Part shown: one piece after another, positions 44,417 to 55,100 of the stretch
Numbering within the stretch: the first letter of the stretch is position 1
How the letters are laid out: every line of letters starts with the position of its first letter
Assembly (NCBI RefSeq): GCF_013375935.1
Contig: NZ_CP056117.1
Location: 4,092,001 to 4,156,000, forward strand
Reading direction: 5' to 3'
Length of the DNA stretch: 64,000 nucleotides
Origin: Enterobacter cloacae
GTDB taxonomy: Bacteria > Pseudomonadota > Gammaproteobacteria > Enterobacterales > Enterobacteriaceae
Position numbers and translations under genes: made by a program
The notes under the pieces: generated by a model
Seen by the model: the letters and a program-made list of their open reading frames with translations, nothing else
What the model was told of the DNA's origin: nothing
The model's database searches: none

Positions 44417-46053
44417 TGTTTCGCCCTCTTAGGCTCAGGATCCTTTTTATCTTTCGCTTCAAACACCAGCGCGTTGCTCTTCTCGTTGAGCGTTTTCAAC
44501 ACTGGCTGGAGCTCGCGTAAGACCTGGTCAAGACGCTGCATGTCCGCCACCATTTTGTTGTAGGCCGCTGAACCAGGCTGGAAGCCCTGCATACTGCGGT
44601 TCAGTTCGCGCAACGTTTTCTGCATATCCTGCGGCAGCTGCTGCATGGACTGGTTGGCGGTGAGCTTGTTGATATTATCCAGCGTGGTTTGCAGACGTCG
44701 CATCGTCGCCTGGCTCTGTTGCAGCGATCCCGTTGCAGCCTCAAGCATTGGATTCAGCGGCAGATTGTTAATCTTATCCAGCGTTTCCATCAGGCGCTGC
44801 TGGATCTGCGCCAGGCCACTGCTCACCGTAGGGATAATTTTATAACCGCCAAATTCGCGGATCCCCGTCATTGGTGGCGCTTTTGGATAGAAGTCCATAT
44901 CGACATACAGCGCCCCCGTCACCAGGTTACCGGTTTTCAGCGAGCCGCGCAGACCGCGGTTCATCAGGTCGGTGATGTGCTCGCCGATATCCTGATCCTG
45001 ACCAATCTGGTTAATCAAACGCTCAGGCTCAATGCGGATCAGCACCGGAATACGGTAATCATCATCAAGCATCTGCTTAAGACCCGGAACAAAGTAAGGC
45101 ACCTGTCCCACTGTCCCCAGACGGATACCGCGGAACTCGACCGGCGCTCCCGGCTGCAGGCCACGCACCGAATCCTTAAAGAACATCAGATAGTCGATGT
45201 GATCGGTATAGAGCGCATCCTGAATGCTTTTCTGATCGTCAAACAGCCTGAAGGCGGTTTTCTCCGCCACCGGCTGTCCGAGATCCAAACCTTCCGGTAC
45301 GTCAAAGCTGACGCCCCCGCCAAACAGGGTGGTGAGTGACCCCATCTCTACGCGCATCCCCGCCGAAGTCAGATCGACCGCGATCCCGCTGTCTTTCCAG
45401 AAGCGCACGTTGCTGGTCACCAGGCGGTCGTTCGGCGCATTGATGAAAAGCTGATAGCTGATGGTCCGCTTTTGCGGATCGAACGTACTGGTCTCAACCG
45501 AACCGACGCGGTAGCCGCGGAACAGCACAGGATCGCCCGGCGAAAGCTGGCCCGCTTTTTTACTGTCCAGAATGACGCGGATCCCCTTAGCGTCCGGCGG
45601 CGCAAGCGGCGGAGAGTCCAGCAGCTCATAGCTCGCGGGCTGGATACCCTTGTTGCCAGGCTGAAGCTCAATGTAAGCCCCTGACAGGAGCGTTCCTAAC
45701 CCGCTGATCCCTTCACGGCCGACCTGAGGTTTAACCACCCAAAAGACGGAATCTTCATGCAGCAGTTTTTCCATGCCGGCATTCAGGCGAGCCTTAATTT
45801 CTACATGGGTTAAGTCATCCGTCAGGGTCGCACTTTCGACCACGCCCACATCCACGCTGCGGCTTTTGATGGTGGTTTTACCGCCCTCAATGCCTTCTGC
45901 ATTGGTGGTGATTAGCGTGACTTCCGGGCCCTGATGGCTGTAATGATAAAACAGGATCCATGCGCCGATCAGCGCGGTCACGATGGGGAATATCCACACC
46001 GGCGACCAGTTTCTGACCTTCTGCACTTTAGCCTCTCCACTCTTATTTTCCAT
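44413..46053 (-). CDS. pqiB: PqiB MCE-domain lipid transport protein
   Basis: A 546-residue protein with one N-terminal membrane anchor (VWIFPIVTALIGAWILFYHY) followed by three MCE domains (each with a PV-FRGYRVGSV- or EFRGIRLGTV-like strand) and a long C-terminal coiled-coil region (residues about 420-520) that builds the periplasmic needle. It moves lipids between inner and outer membranes. The start at 46053 (MENKSGEAKVQKV) corresponds to E. coli; the frame extends to 46089 into pqiA. Confidence 0.93.
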   Translation of the reverse strand: MENKSGEAKVQKVRNWSPVWIFPIVTALIGAWILFYHYSHQGPEVTLITTNAEGIEGGKTTIKSRSVDVGVVESATLTDDLTHVEIKARLNAGMEKLLHEDSVFWVVKPQVGREGISGLGTLLSGAYIELQPGNKGIQPASYELLDSPPLAPPDAKGIRVILDSKKAGQLSPGDPVLFRGYRVGSVETSTFDPQKRTISYQLFINAPNDRLVTSNVRFWKDSGIAVDLTSAGMRVEMGSLTTLFGGGVSFDVPEGLDLGQPVAEKTAFRLFDDQKSIQDALYTDHIDYLMFFKDSVRGLQPGAPVEFRGIRLGTVGQVPYFVPGLKQMLDDDYRIPVLIRIEPERLINQIGQDQDIGEHITDLMNRGLRGSLKTGNLVTGALYVDMDFYPKAPPMTGIREFGGYKIIPTVSSGLAQIQQRLMETLDKINNLPLNPMLEAATGSLQQSQATMRRLQTTLDNINKLTANQSMQQLPQDMQKTLRELNRSMQGFQPGSAAYNKMVADMQRLDQVLRELQPVLKTLNEKSNALVFEAKDKKDPEPKRAKQ

Positions 46054-46057
46054 GCTC

Positions 46058-47311
46058 TTACTCTTCCTCATGGCTTGTCTCGGGCTCACGATCCCACGAT
46101 AAACGAGGGTCGAAGGTCATGGCCGCAAACATGGTCATAATGACGACCAACGCAAACATCAGCGCTCCCATCGCGGGATAAATACTCATCAGCCCGCCCA
46201 TGCGCACCAGCGCAGAGAGAACCGCTATCACAAACACGTCAATCATCGACCAGCGGCCAACAAATTCCACAACCTCATAAATCAGGTGCATACGTTCACT
46301 GTCGCGCTTTCCGTGCCCTTTCGCATCCCAGCAAAGCCAGGCAATCGCAATCATCTTTAAGGTCGGCACCATAATGCTGGCGATGAAAATCACCCCCGCA
46401 ACCGGGTACGACCCTTCCCCCCACAGCAAAATAACCCCGGCCAGGATGGTCGAAGGCATTTTGTCGCCGAGCAGGTCGGTGATCATGATCGGCAGGATAT
46501 TGGCGGGCAGATAAAGCATGATGGAGGTCACCAGCAGCGCCATCGTCCATTGCAGGCTATTTTTACGCCGCACGTACCCCTTTGTTTCACAGCGCGGACA
46601 CACCTCGACCTCTGCGGGCAGGATGGCGGTGCAGCAGGAGCAGGAGCGAAGCCCCTGACGAATGCCCGGCACGCCCACCTTAACCGTCTGCGACAGCGTC
46701 GGCGCCGGGGCGATATCGTCCCAGGCCCAGCGTCGGTCTACGCACTGAAAGGCGCGCAGCTGCAGCACGCAGTACAGGCACCAGGGAATAAAGCTGCTGC
46801 CAATTCCCACGTCGCCGTAGGCCATCAGCTTCACGAAGCTGACCAGTACCCCCGCCAGAAAGATCTCCGCCATCCCCCAGCTTTTCAGCTGGAACAAAAC
46901 GCGCGCGAGTTTGATTTTGAGGGAGAGCGGCATCCTGACGCGGTTAACCAGCAGCAGGATGACGACCAGGCAAAAGGCCGGAACTATCTGCACGAACAGC
47001 AGGAAGAAGGTGCCGAGGCTGGCGTAGTCCTCCGAGAACATGACGTTCGGGATTTCCAGTAAATCTACCTGGCTGGTCATCCCCCCCACCTTCATGTAGA
47101 TGAAAGGGAAGAGATTGGAGAGCAGCAGCATGAATAACGCTGCCAGCGCATAAGCGGTAGGACGCTGCCTGGGCGCGTCCCACTCGGTTGTCAGCGTCGC
47201 CCCACAGCGTGGGCAGGCAGCCTTGTGTCCGTGACCAAGCTCTGGCAACGCCACAAGCATATCGCACTGCGAGCATAGAATATGCCGATCGGCATGGTGC
47301 TGGTCACACAT
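46058..47311 (-). CDS. pqiA: PqiA inner membrane subunit
   Basis: A 417-residue protein with two PqiA repeats, each with a zinc-ribbon (CSQCDMLVALP...CPRCGATL and CSCCTAILPAEVEVCPRC) followed by four membrane segments. It is the inner membrane partner of PqiB. The operon rlmKL-uup-pqiA-pqiB-pqiC has gaps of 12, 13 and 4 bp and one overlap. In E. coli pqi is induced by oxidative stress through SoxS. Confidence 0.92.
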   Translation of the reverse strand: MCDQHHADRHILCSQCDMLVALPELGHGHKAACPRCGATLTTEWDAPRQRPTAYALAALFMLLLSNLFPFIYMKVGGMTSQVDLLEIPNVMFSEDYASLGTFFLLFVQIVPAFCLVVILLLVNRVRMPLSLKIKLARVLFQLKSWGMAEIFLAGVLVSFVKLMAYGDVGIGSSFIPWCLYCVLQLRAFQCVDRRWAWDDIAPAPTLSQTVKVGVPGIRQGLRSCSCCTAILPAEVEVCPRCETKGYVRRKNSLQWTMALLVTSIMLYLPANILPIMITDLLGDKMPSTILAGVILLWGEGSYPVAGVIFIASIMVPTLKMIAIAWLCWDAKGHGKRDSERMHLIYEVVEFVGRWSMIDVFVIAVLSALVRMGGLMSIYPAMGALMFALVVIMTMFAAMTFDPRLSWDREPETSHEEE

Positions 47312-47324
47312 AGTTTATCCCTGT

Positions 47325-49232
47325 TTATGCGCCGTTTTTCAGAGACTCAAGATACTCCCAGCGCTCAAACGCTTCCTCCAGCGCCTGCTCGGCCTGGGAG
47401 AGCTCAGCCAGTACTTTCTGAGTATAGTCGTGAGGCTGCGTAAAGAATGACGCATCAGCAACCTGAATCTGCAGCGCTTCCAGCGCGGCTTCCAGCTCTT
47501 CCAGACGCTGCGGCAGGCCTTCCAGTTCGCGCTGCAGGTTATAGCTCATTTTAGCCGGTGATTTTTTGGCCGTTTCAGCTTTTGCAACAACGGGTTCCGC
47601 TACGCTTTTGGTCCTGGCCTGTTTTTGCGCCATGGACTGGGATTGCTGCCCGCGCGCGTCGTGATAGCCGCCAACATACTGACCAATCCGGCCTTCGCCT
47701 TCGAAGATCCAGCACTCGGTCACGGTGTTATCCACGAACTGACGGTCGTGGCTAACCAGCATCACCGTGCCCTGATAGCCATCAATCAGTTCTTCAAGCA
47801 GCTCCAGCGTTTCGACATCCAGGTCGTTCGTCGGTTCATCGAGGATCAGTAAATTGCTTGGTTTCAGGAACAGACGCGCCAGCAGAAGACGGTTACGCTC
47901 CCCGCCGGACAGCGCGCGCACCGGGGTCATGGCGCGTTTTGGATGGAACAGGAAGTCCTGAAGGTAGCCCAGCACGTGGCGCGGCTTGCCGTTAACCATC
48001 ACCTCCTGCTTACCTTCGGCAAGGTTATCCATCACCGTGCGGTCTGGATCCAGCTCGGCGCGGTGCTGGTCGAAGTACGCCACTTCCAGCTTGGTGCCGC
48101 AGTGAATACGGCCGCTGTCGGCCTGAAGCTGGCCCAGCATCAGCTTCAGCAGCGTGGTTTTACCGCAGCCATTCGGGCCGATAAGCGCAATTTTGTCGCC
48201 GCGCTGTACCCGCGCGGAGAAATCGTTCACCAGCACTTTACCGTCGACCGAATAGTTAACGTTTTCCATTTCGAAGACAATCTTGCCGGAGCGGGACGCC
48301 TCTTCAACCTGCATTTTGGCGCTGCCCATCACCTCACGGCGTTCGCTGCGTTCGCGACGCATCGCCTTCAGGGCGCGAACGCGGCCTTCGTTACGGGTAC
48401 GACGCGCTTTAATGCCCTGACGGATCCACACCTCTTCCTGCGCCAGCTTGCGGTCGAACTCAGCATTTTGCAGCTCTTCCACGCGCAGGTTCTCTTCTTT
48501 CTCCAGCAGGTAGGTATCGTAATCGCCCGGATAGGTCACCAGCTTGCCGCGGTCGAGATCGACGATGCGTGTCGCCATATTGCGAATAAACGAACGGTCG
48601 TGCGAGATAAAGATAATGGTGCCGTTAAAGGTTTTCAGGAAACCTTCCAGCCAGTCAATCGCTTCGATATCCAGGTGGTTCGTCGGTTCGTCCAGCAGCA
48701 GCACCTTAGGCCCGCTCACCAGCGCACGGCCCAGCGCCGCTTTACGCAGCCAGCCGCCGGACAGCGCCGACAGCTCCATATCCGCTTCGAGGCCAAGCTG
48801 CGCCAGCACTTCGTTAATGCGGTTTTCCAGCTGCCACAGGCCGTGGTGATCGAGCATCTCCTGCACCTTAGCCAGCTCGTTGAGATTCTTGTCGCTCGGG
48901 TCAGTCATCACCAGATGCGAAATCTCGTGGTAGCGCTTCAGGTATTCCGCCTGCTCAGAAATACCTTCCGCCACGAAATCATAAACGCTGCCGGTGACGT
49001 TACGCGGCGGATCCTGTTGCAGACGAGAGACGATCAGATCCTGTTCGTAAACAATGCGGCCATCGTCCAGCCCCTGCTCGCGGTTAAGGATTTTCATCAG
49101 CGTCGATTTGCCCGCGCCGTTACGGCCAACCAGGCAGACGCGCTCGTTATCTTCGATATGCAGCTCTGCATTATCGAGAAGCGGCAAGTCGCTGAAGGAG
49201 AGCCACGCGCCGTGCATACTAATTAAAGACAT
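47325..49232 (-). CDS. uup: Uup ABC-F ATPase
   Basis: A 635-residue ABC-F protein with two nucleotide-binding domains: Walker A GRNGAGKST and GPNGCGKTT, signatures LSGGWLRKAALGRAL and LSGGERNRLLLARL, and Walker B VLLLDEPTNHLD and LLILDEPTNDLD. A charged linker lies between them and a C-terminal coiled coil (about 565-635) binds DNA in E. coli Uup. It acts in ribosome-related functions and suppresses precise transposon excision. Confidence 0.94.
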   Translation of the reverse strand: MSLISMHGAWLSFSDLPLLDNAELHIEDNERVCLVGRNGAGKSTLMKILNREQGLDDGRIVYEQDLIVSRLQQDPPRNVTGSVYDFVAEGISEQAEYLKRYHEISHLVMTDPSDKNLNELAKVQEMLDHHGLWQLENRINEVLAQLGLEADMELSALSGGWLRKAALGRALVSGPKVLLLDEPTNHLDIEAIDWLEGFLKTFNGTIIFISHDRSFIRNMATRIVDLDRGKLVTYPGDYDTYLLEKEENLRVEELQNAEFDRKLAQEEVWIRQGIKARRTRNEGRVRALKAMRRERSERREVMGSAKMQVEEASRSGKIVFEMENVNYSVDGKVLVNDFSARVQRGDKIALIGPNGCGKTTLLKLMLGQLQADSGRIHCGTKLEVAYFDQHRAELDPDRTVMDNLAEGKQEVMVNGKPRHVLGYLQDFLFHPKRAMTPVRALSGGERNRLLLARLFLKPSNLLILDEPTNDLDVETLELLEELIDGYQGTVMLVSHDRQFVDNTVTECWIFEGEGRIGQYVGGYHDARGQQSQSMAQKQARTKSVAEPVVAKAETAKKSPAKMSYNLQRELEGLPQRLEELEAALEALQIQVADASFFTQPHDYTQKVLAELSQAEQALEEAFERWEYLESLKNGA

Positions 49233-49244
49233 TTATTTTTCCTT

Positions 49245-51353
49245 TCAGACCGCGGAGATAAGCCAGCAGTTGTGGATTTGACGGTTACGGGCAAAGTCCT
49301 GAGACAGCGTTTTTTGGCTGATTTCTTGTGCTTTCAGTCCCAGTTCGGCCAGGCCGTCGTGATCCATGCGGAATCCGCGCTTGTTGTTCGAGAACATAAT
49401 GGTGCCGCCCTTACGCAGCAGGCGCTTCAGGTCGGTCATCAGGCGCAGGTGATCGCGTTGAACATCAAAGCTATCCTCCATGCGCTTGGAGTTAGAGAAC
49501 GTCGGTGGATCGATAAAGATCAGATCGAACTGTTCATCCGTATCGCGCAGCCAGCCCAGCACGTCGGCCTGCAACAGACGATGCTGACGCCCGGTTAAGC
49601 CGTTGAGACGCAGGTTGCGCTCCGCCCACTCCAGATAGGTGCGGGACATATCCACCGTGGTGGTACTGCGCGCGCCGCCAAGCCCTGCATGCACGCTGGC
49701 GCTGCCGGTGTATGAGAAGAGGTTAAGGAAATCTTTGCCTTTGCTCATCTGGCCCAGCATGCGGCGGGCGATACGGTGATCGAGGAACAGGCCGGTATCA
49801 AGATAGTCGGTCAGGTTAACCCACAGGCGAGCATTATATTCGCCCACTTCGATGAAGTCGCCCTTCTCGCCCATTTTCTGATACTGATTTTTACCTTTCT
49901 GACGTTCACGGGTTTTCAGCACCAGCCTGTTTGGCGAAATGCCGAGCACGGCGATGGTCGCCGCAATGACGTCCAGCATACGCTGACGCGCTTTTTGCGC
50001 ATCAATGGTTTTCGGCGGGGCATACTCCTGAACGACCACCCAGTCCGCATAGCGGTCAACCGCCACGTTGTATTCCGGCAGGTCAGCGTCGTACAGGCGA
50101 TAGCATTCGATCCCTTCCTGCTTCGCCCACTTCTCAAATTTCTTCAGGTTTTTGCGCAGACGGTTGGCGTAATCTTCCGCTACGCCGGAGGGCTTGCTGT
50201 CCGCCGCCGTCTCGGCCAGATGGTAGTTTTTCTGCACGCAGTCCAGCGGGCCGTTTTTCGCCTTGTACTGGCGATCCGCACGCAGCTGCAGGCAGCTCAG
50301 CAGCTCCGGCGAGGCGCTAAACAGGGAGAGATTCCAGCCGCCGAAATGCGCTTTCATGTTGCGGCCCAGCAGGCTGTGCAGCGCAATCAGCGCCGGCTCG
50401 CTGCCCAGACGTTCGCCGTAAGGCGGGTTGCTGATCACCGTACCGTACGGGCCCTTAGGCAGCGGGTTGGTCAGGTTCGCAACGTCCTTGACGTCAAATT
50501 GAATCAGCTCGCCAATCCCGGCGCGGCGGGCGTTGCTGCGGGCGCGTTCAATGACGCGGGCATCGCTGTCCGAACCATAAAAGCGAGACGTGTACTCCGC
50601 CAGCCCCTTGCGCGCGCGGGTCTGCGCGTCGTCCTTCACCTCTTTCCAGAGGGCTTCATCGTGCTGTGCCCAGCCTTTAAAGCCCCACTGTCCACGGTGC
50701 AGGCCTGGCGCACGGTCGGTAGCCAGCATCGCGGCTTCAATCAGCAGCGTGCCGGAACCGCACATCGGATCGAGCAGCGGCGTACCCGGCTGCCAGCCGG
50801 AGCGCATGACGATGGCCGCAGCCAGCGTTTCTTTTATGGGCGCCATCCCGGTGCGGTCGCGATAGCCGCGCAGATGCAGGCCCGCGCCGCTCAGATCCAG
50901 GGATATGCTGGCGGTGTCGCCGTTCAGCCAGACGTTGATACGCAGATCCGGGTTTTCGCGGTCAACGTTCGGGCGTTCCTTATTTCGACGCGTGAAGCAG
51001 TCGACAATGGCGTCTTTGACGCGCAGAGCACCGTACTGGCTGTTGCGGATCTCATCGTTGACGCCGTTGAAATGCACCGCAAAGGTGGCGTCCGGGGTGA
51101 AGATCTCTGTCCAGTCGATCATCTGTACGCCGGTGTAGAGATCAAGATCGCTGTAGACCTTGCACTCTTTCATCGGCAGCATGATGCGCGACGCCAGACG
51201 GCTCCACATCAGGCTCTGGTAAATAAGCCGCGTGTCGCCCTCAAAATGGACACCACCCTGAACCACCCGGCACTCTCTCGCGCCCAGGCCTTCCAGTTCA
51301 GTTTTTAACAGCTCTTCCAGCCCACGGGCCGTACTGGCAAACAGAGAATTCAT
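49245..51353 (-). CDS. rlmL: RlmKL bifunctional 23S rRNA methyltransferase
   Basis: A 702-residue two-enzyme fusion. The N half has a THUMP domain (about 45-155) and the RlmL domain with [19 protein letters not shown] and [12 protein letters not shown], which methylates G2445. The C half (from about 400) is RlmK, with [29 protein letters not shown] and [20 protein letters not shown], which makes m7G2069. Length equals E. coli. First gene of the uup-pqi transcript. Confidence 0.94.
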   Translation of the reverse strand: MNSLFASTARGLEELLKTELEGLGARECRVVQGGVHFEGDTRLIYQSLMWSRLASRIMLPMKECKVYSDLDLYTGVQMIDWTEIFTPDATFAVHFNGVNDEIRNSQYGALRVKDAIVDCFTRRNKERPNVDRENPDLRINVWLNGDTASISLDLSGAGLHLRGYRDRTGMAPIKETLAAAIVMRSGWQPGTPLLDPMCGSGTLLIEAAMLATDRAPGLHRGQWGFKGWAQHDEALWKEVKDDAQTRARKGLAEYTSRFYGSDSDARVIERARSNARRAGIGELIQFDVKDVANLTNPLPKGPYGTVISNPPYGERLGSEPALIALHSLLGRNMKAHFGGWNLSLFSASPELLSCLQLRADRQYKAKNGPLDCVQKNYHLAETAADSKPSGVAEDYANRLRKNLKKFEKWAKQEGIECYRLYDADLPEYNVAVDRYADWVVVQEYAPPKTIDAQKARQRMLDVIAATIAVLGISPNRLVLKTRERQKGKNQYQKMGEKGDFIEVGEYNARLWVNLTDYLDTGLFLDHRIARRMLGQMSKGKDFLNLFSYTGSASVHAGLGGARSTTTVDMSRTYLEWAERNLRLNGLTGRQHRLLQADVLGWLRDTDEQFDLIFIDPPTFSNSKRMEDSFDVQRDHLRLMTDLKRLLRKGGTIMFSNNKRGFRMDHDGLAELGLKAQEISQKTLSQDFARNRQIHNCWLISAV

Positions 51354-51451
51354 ATCGTCACTTTTACTCTTAGAAAATTGTCGCGCATTATAGCTAATAT
51401 GGCGTGTATGTCATAAAGTTGAAGGCTTATTTTCTTTTGCGGGAGTGTGCA

Positions 51452-52561
51452 GTGGCGACGTTATCCAGGCTTTTTATTCATCCGGTGAAATCCATGCGCG
51501 GTATCGGCGTTACGCACGCGCTGGCCGATATAAGCGGATTTGCCTTCGATCGCATATTTATGGTCACCGAGCCTGACGGTACGTTCATTACGGCACGCCA
51601 GTTCCCGCAGATGGTTCGCTTTACCCCTTCCCCGCTTCATGACGGTTTGCACCTGACCGCGCCGGACGGATCGAGCGCGGTGGTTCGCTTTACCGATTTT
51701 GCGCCGGTGGATGCGCCAACGGAAGTGTGGGGGAATCATTTTACCGCGCGTATCGCCCCGGACGCTATAAACCAGTGGCTGAGCGGCTTTTTCTCCCGTA
51801 ACGTTCAGCTGCGCTGGGTTGGGCCAGCCCTGACCCGTCGCGTTAAGCGCCACAACGCGGTCCCCCTCTCCTTCGCGGACGGTTTTCCGTTCCTGCTGAC
51901 CAACGAGGCCTCGCTTCGCGACCTACAAAACCGCTGTAAAGCCAGCGTGCAGATGGAGCAGTTTCGCCCGAATCTGGTGGTGACCGGAGCGGATGCCTGG
52001 GATGAAGATACCTGGAAAACGATCCGCATCGGCAGCGTGATTTTTGACGTGGTGAAACCGTGCAGCCGCTGTATTTTCACCACCGTCAGCCCGGAAAAAG
52101 GCCAGAAGCATCCTTCCGGCGAACCGCTGAAAACGTTGCAGTCATTCCGTACCGCGCAGGACAGCGGCGACGTCGATTTCGGTCAGAACCTGATCCCCCG
52201 CTCAAGCGGCGCGATCCGCGTGGGCGACGAGGTCGAAATCCTCACCCGCGGCCCGGCACGCGTGTATGGCGCAGGTCAGGAAGAAGAGATGGTCGACGCC
52301 GTGACCAACGTCGCTTCCGCGGTGGATATTCACTGGGAAGGCAAGGTTATCCGGGGTAACAATCAGCAGGTACTACTGGAGCAGCTGGAGCAGGCGGGTA
52401 TTCGCGTACCGTATTCCTGTCGGGCGGGAATTTGTGGATGCTGCCGCATCAGGCTGGTAGACGGTGAGGTGAGTGCTCTGAAGAAATCCGCGATTGGCAA
52501 TGACGGCACGATCCTGTGCTGTAGCTGCGTACCGAAAACGTCCGTACAGCTGGAAGCTTAA
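51452..52561 (+). CDS. ycbX: YcbX molybdenum-cofactor MOSC protein with ferredoxin domain
   Basis: A 369-residue protein. The N-terminal MOSC beta-barrel and MOSC domain include [12 protein letters not shown], the conserved [13 protein letters not shown] and the cofactor cysteine in [17 protein letters not shown]. The C-terminal plant-type [2Fe-2S] domain has [11 protein letters not shown] and LCCSCVP. In E. coli YcbX reduces N-hydroxylated bases such as HAP with CysJ. The start is GTG at 51452 ([14 protein letters not shown]), matching E. coli. It overlaps zapC by 4 bp. Confidence 0.9.
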   Translation: MATLSRLFIHPVKSMRGIGVTHALADISGFAFDRIFMVTEPDGTFITARQFPQMVRFTPSPLHDGLHLTAPDGSSAVVRFTDFAPVDAPTEVWGNHFTARIAPDAINQWLSGFFSRNVQLRWVGPALTRRVKRHNAVPLSFADGFPFLLTNEASLRDLQNRCKASVQMEQFRPNLVVTGADAWDEDTWKTIRIGSVIFDVVKPCSRCIFTTVSPEKGQKHPSGEPLKTLQSFRTAQDSGDVDFGQNLIPRSSGAIRVGDEVEILTRGPARVYGAGQEEEMVDAVTNVASAVDIHWEGKVIRGNNQQVLLEQLEQAGIRVPYSCRAGICGCCRIRLVDGEVSALKKSAIGNDGTILCCSCVPKTSVQLEA

Positions 52562-53100
52562 ACCGCCTGTTCGAGGCTGAAGGAATCTACGCGCAGCTGT
52601 GGCTTCAGCCTGTCGTTCATTACCTTGATGGCATCACCTAACTGCATCACTCGCCCGGCAATGGTCACGCCGGGCTGTGCCAGCAAACAGAGCGCGGCGT
52701 TTTCGCCGGGTTCAACCACCAGCAAACTCACCTCTTCTTCGGTATCGCTCAGGCTCACGCTGGCCGCATCGCCCGTGGCCGGGGTCCAGCTCATGCCGTG
52801 CGCGAGGAAATGCCAGCTTTTCGGCATTTGGGGTTTCAGAAAGCGGATTGCCACCAGCGCGTTTAATACCAGTTCGGCGCGCTGTTCTTTGGAGAGATCG
52901 AGATCGCGGCATTTTTCTTCAAAAGAGAAATAGAGCGCGGCATCGTCAACGCAAAAGCCTGAGGGGGCAAACGCGTCTGGCGTGAGCATCCGGCGCGCAA
53001 AACGAGAGCGAAACAACATGCCATTGGCTAAGTCGAGCATCATTCGGTCATGCTCTTCGCAATAATACCAGCGCCAGTTATCGTCAGGTTTAATTCGCAT
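52558..53100 (-). CDS. zapC: ZapC cell division protein
   Basis: A 180-residue FtsZ-bundling protein ([44 protein letters not shown]) as in E. coli ZapC. It localises to the Z ring. Convergent with ycbX, downstream of the pyrD terminator. Confidence 0.92.
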   Translation of the reverse strand: MRIKPDDNWRWYYCEEHDRMMLDLANGMLFRSRFARRMLTPDAFAPSGFCVDDAALYFSFEEKCRDLDLSKEQRAELVLNALVAIRFLKPQMPKSWHFLAHGMSWTPATGDAASVSLSDTEEEVSLLVVEPGENAALCLLAQPGVTIAGRVMQLGDAIKVMNDRLKPQLRVDSFSLEQAV

Positions 53101-53212
53101 GTTTCTCTCCCGTCCCCAAACGTCCTGTACTAAAAATGTCCTGTTTGCCGCTTCGTTTATAACACTAGTAATAAAAGACTATAATGTCTAAATAAGCAAC
53201 AATGACGGAATA

Positions 53213-53248
53213 TAAAACAACCAGGGCTGGAAATAAAGCCCTGGTTGT
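53213..53248 (-). terminator. pyrD terminator
   Basis: ACAACCAGGGCT and AGCCCTGGTTGT are exact 12-bp arms; on the minus strand TTTTAT follows. Confidence 0.87.
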
Positions 53249-53265
53249 CTGATTAAGAGAAAAGA

Positions 53266-54276
53266 TTAGATATGGGTGACAATTTCTTTAATCAACGGCG
53301 GCCCTTTAAAAATAAAGCCGGAATAAATTTGCACCAGCGATGCGCCCGCCGCCATCTTCTCACGCGCAGCGATGACGGAATCAATGCCGCCCACCCCAAT
53401 AATCGGCAGCTGGCCTTTTAATTCCGCAGAAAGTGCGCGAATAATTTCGGTGCTTTTTAATTGTACCGGACGGCCGCTTAAACCACCCGCTTCGTCACAG
53501 TTTTTCATTCCCTGAACGAGGGATCGATCGAGCGTCGTATTGGTCGCAATAACACCATCAATATTATGGCGAACTAAACTGTCGGCAACCTGGATCAATT
53601 CTTCAGGAGAAAGATCCGGGGCGATCTTAACCGCGACCGGAACATATTTATGGTGGCTCGCCTGCAGCTCCGTTTGTTTATTTTTAATGGCGCTGAGAAG
53701 ATCGTCGAGCGCTTCGCCATATTGTAATGAACGCAGCCCTGGGGTGTTTGGTGATGAAATATTCACCGCGATATAACCGGCATAGGCGTAGACTTTTTCC
53801 ATACAAATCAGATAGTCATCTTTACCCTGCTCGACTGGGGTGTCTTTATTTTTACCGATATTAATACCCAGCACGCCATCAAAATGGGCTTTTTTTACGT
53901 TCTCTACCAGATGATCGACACCGAGGTTATTAAAGCCCATGCGGTTGATCAGCCCTTCGGCTTCGACCAGGCGGAACAGGCGCGGCTTGTCGTTACCCGG
54001 CTGCGGGCGCGGCGTCACCGTCCCGATTTCGATCGAGCCAAAGCCCATCGCACCGAGTGCATCAATGCATTCGCCATTTTTATCCAGGCCGGCCGCGAGG
54101 CCCAGCGGATTCTTGAAGGTCAGGCCCATGCACTGCACAGGTTTTTCCGGCACGTTCTGGCGCACCAGCGCCGCTAAAGGCGTTCCGGTAATGCGGCGTA
54201 ACTGCTGAAACGTCAATTCATGAGCGCGCTCTGGATCGAGCTGGAAAAGGGCTTTACGAACGAAGGGGTAGTACAT
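53266..54276 (-). CDS. pyrD: Dihydroorotate dehydrogenase (quinone), class 2
   Basis: A 336-residue membrane-associated FMN enzyme of pyrimidine synthesis. The N-terminal helix [21 protein letters not shown] binds the membrane and quinone. [14 protein letters not shown] and the catalytic Ser in [11 protein letters not shown] mark class 2. IGVGGIDS and YSGFIFKGP bind FMN phosphate. The start at 54276 agrees with E. coli. Confidence 0.96.
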   Translation of the reverse strand: MYYPFVRKALFQLDPERAHELTFQQLRRITGTPLAALVRQNVPEKPVQCMGLTFKNPLGLAAGLDKNGECIDALGAMGFGSIEIGTVTPRPQPGNDKPRLFRLVEAEGLINRMGFNNLGVDHLVENVKKAHFDGVLGINIGKNKDTPVEQGKDDYLICMEKVYAYAGYIAVNISSPNTPGLRSLQYGEALDDLLSAIKNKQTELQASHHKYVPVAVKIAPDLSPEELIQVADSLVRHNIDGVIATNTTLDRSLVQGMKNCDEAGGLSGRPVQLKSTEIIRALSAELKGQLPIIGVGGIDSVIAAREKMAAGASLVQIYSGFIFKGPPLIKEIVTHI

Positions 54277-54372
54277 GAACTCTCCTGGATTCCCGGTGTG
54301 CAAACCGGGAGGGGATTATGTGCGATCCGGCACGGAAAGGGAATTGACCTGTGGCAAAAAAAGCCGAGTAAA

Positions 54373-54388
54373 ACGCAATCGTTTCCTT
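54373..54388 (-). promoter_or_regulatory. PurR-like operator upstream of pyrD
   Basis: ACGCAATCGTTTCCTT closely resembles the PurR consensus ACGCAAACGTTTNCGT (core CGCAA-CGTTT retained). E. coli pyrD is repressed by PurR at a site in the same place, about 100 bp upstream. Confidence 0.65.
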
Positions 54389-54524
54389 CGGGAAGGCTTC
54401 TTATGCATTTTTTGGCATTTCACCTGAGGATAAATCATTTAGTGGAATAACGGCGCAATGTCACACTCCTGAAAATTGTTATGAATGTTAGATAAAAGCA
54501 AACAATTAGTTATAAGGAGCAACC

Positions 54525-55100
54525 ATGCGCGTCATTACTCTGGCCGGAAGCCCGCGCTTCCCCTCTCGCTCCAGCACCCTGCTGGAATACGCCCGCGATA
54601 AGCTTAATGCTCTGGATGTGGAGGTATGCCACTGGAATCTGCACAATTTCGACCCTGAGGATCTGCTCTACGCCCGCTTTGACAGCCCGGCGCTGAAAAC
54701 CCTGACAGAACAGCTTAAAGGCGCGGATGGACTGATCGTCGCGACGCCCATTTATAAAGCCTCTTTTTCGGGTGCGCTGAAAACCCTGCTCGACCTGCTG
54801 CCCGAACGCGCGCTGGACGGCAAGGTCGTCCTGCCGCTGGCCACCGGCGGTACCGTGGCCCATTTGCTGGCGGTGGATTACGCCCTCAAGCCCGTACTGA
54901 ACGCGCTGAAGGCGCAGGAGATCCTGCACGGCGTCTTCGCAGACGACTCACAGGTTATTGACTACCAGCACAAGCCACACTTCACCCCGAACCTGCAAAC
55001 CCGCCTCGACAGCGCGCTTGATACCTTCTGGCACGCCCTGAACCGCCGGGAACGCCATGCAGAGGCACGTCGTCAACCACAAGGAGTAGCGCATGTTTAA
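54525..55100 (+). CDS. ssuE: SsuE NADPH-dependent FMN reductase
   Basis: A 191-residue flavodoxin-fold reductase (MRVITLAGSPRFPSRSSTLLEYA with GSPR phosphate loop; VATPIYKASFSGALKTLLDLLP). It supplies FMNH2 to SsuD. First gene of ssuEADCB, for sulfur acquisition from alkanesulfonates; in E. coli the operon is activated by Cbl under sulfate limitation. The AT-rich upstream region 54440-54520 should hold that site. The gene lies next to pyrD without the elf fimbrial genes that separate them in E. coli. Confidence 0.93.
   Translation: MRVITLAGSPRFPSRSSTLLEYARDKLNALDVEVCHWNLHNFDPEDLLYARFDSPALKTLTEQLKGADGLIVATPIYKASFSGALKTLLDLLPERALDGKVVLPLATGGTVAHLLAVDYALKPVLNALKAQEILHGVFADDSQVIDYQHKPHFTPNLQTRLDSALDTFWHALNRRERHAEARRQPQGVAHV

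Noticed and set aside
49776-51308. 510-codon open frame opposite rlmKL
   Set aside because: Antisense shadow of an intact, recognisable gene, with no start signal and low-complexity composition.
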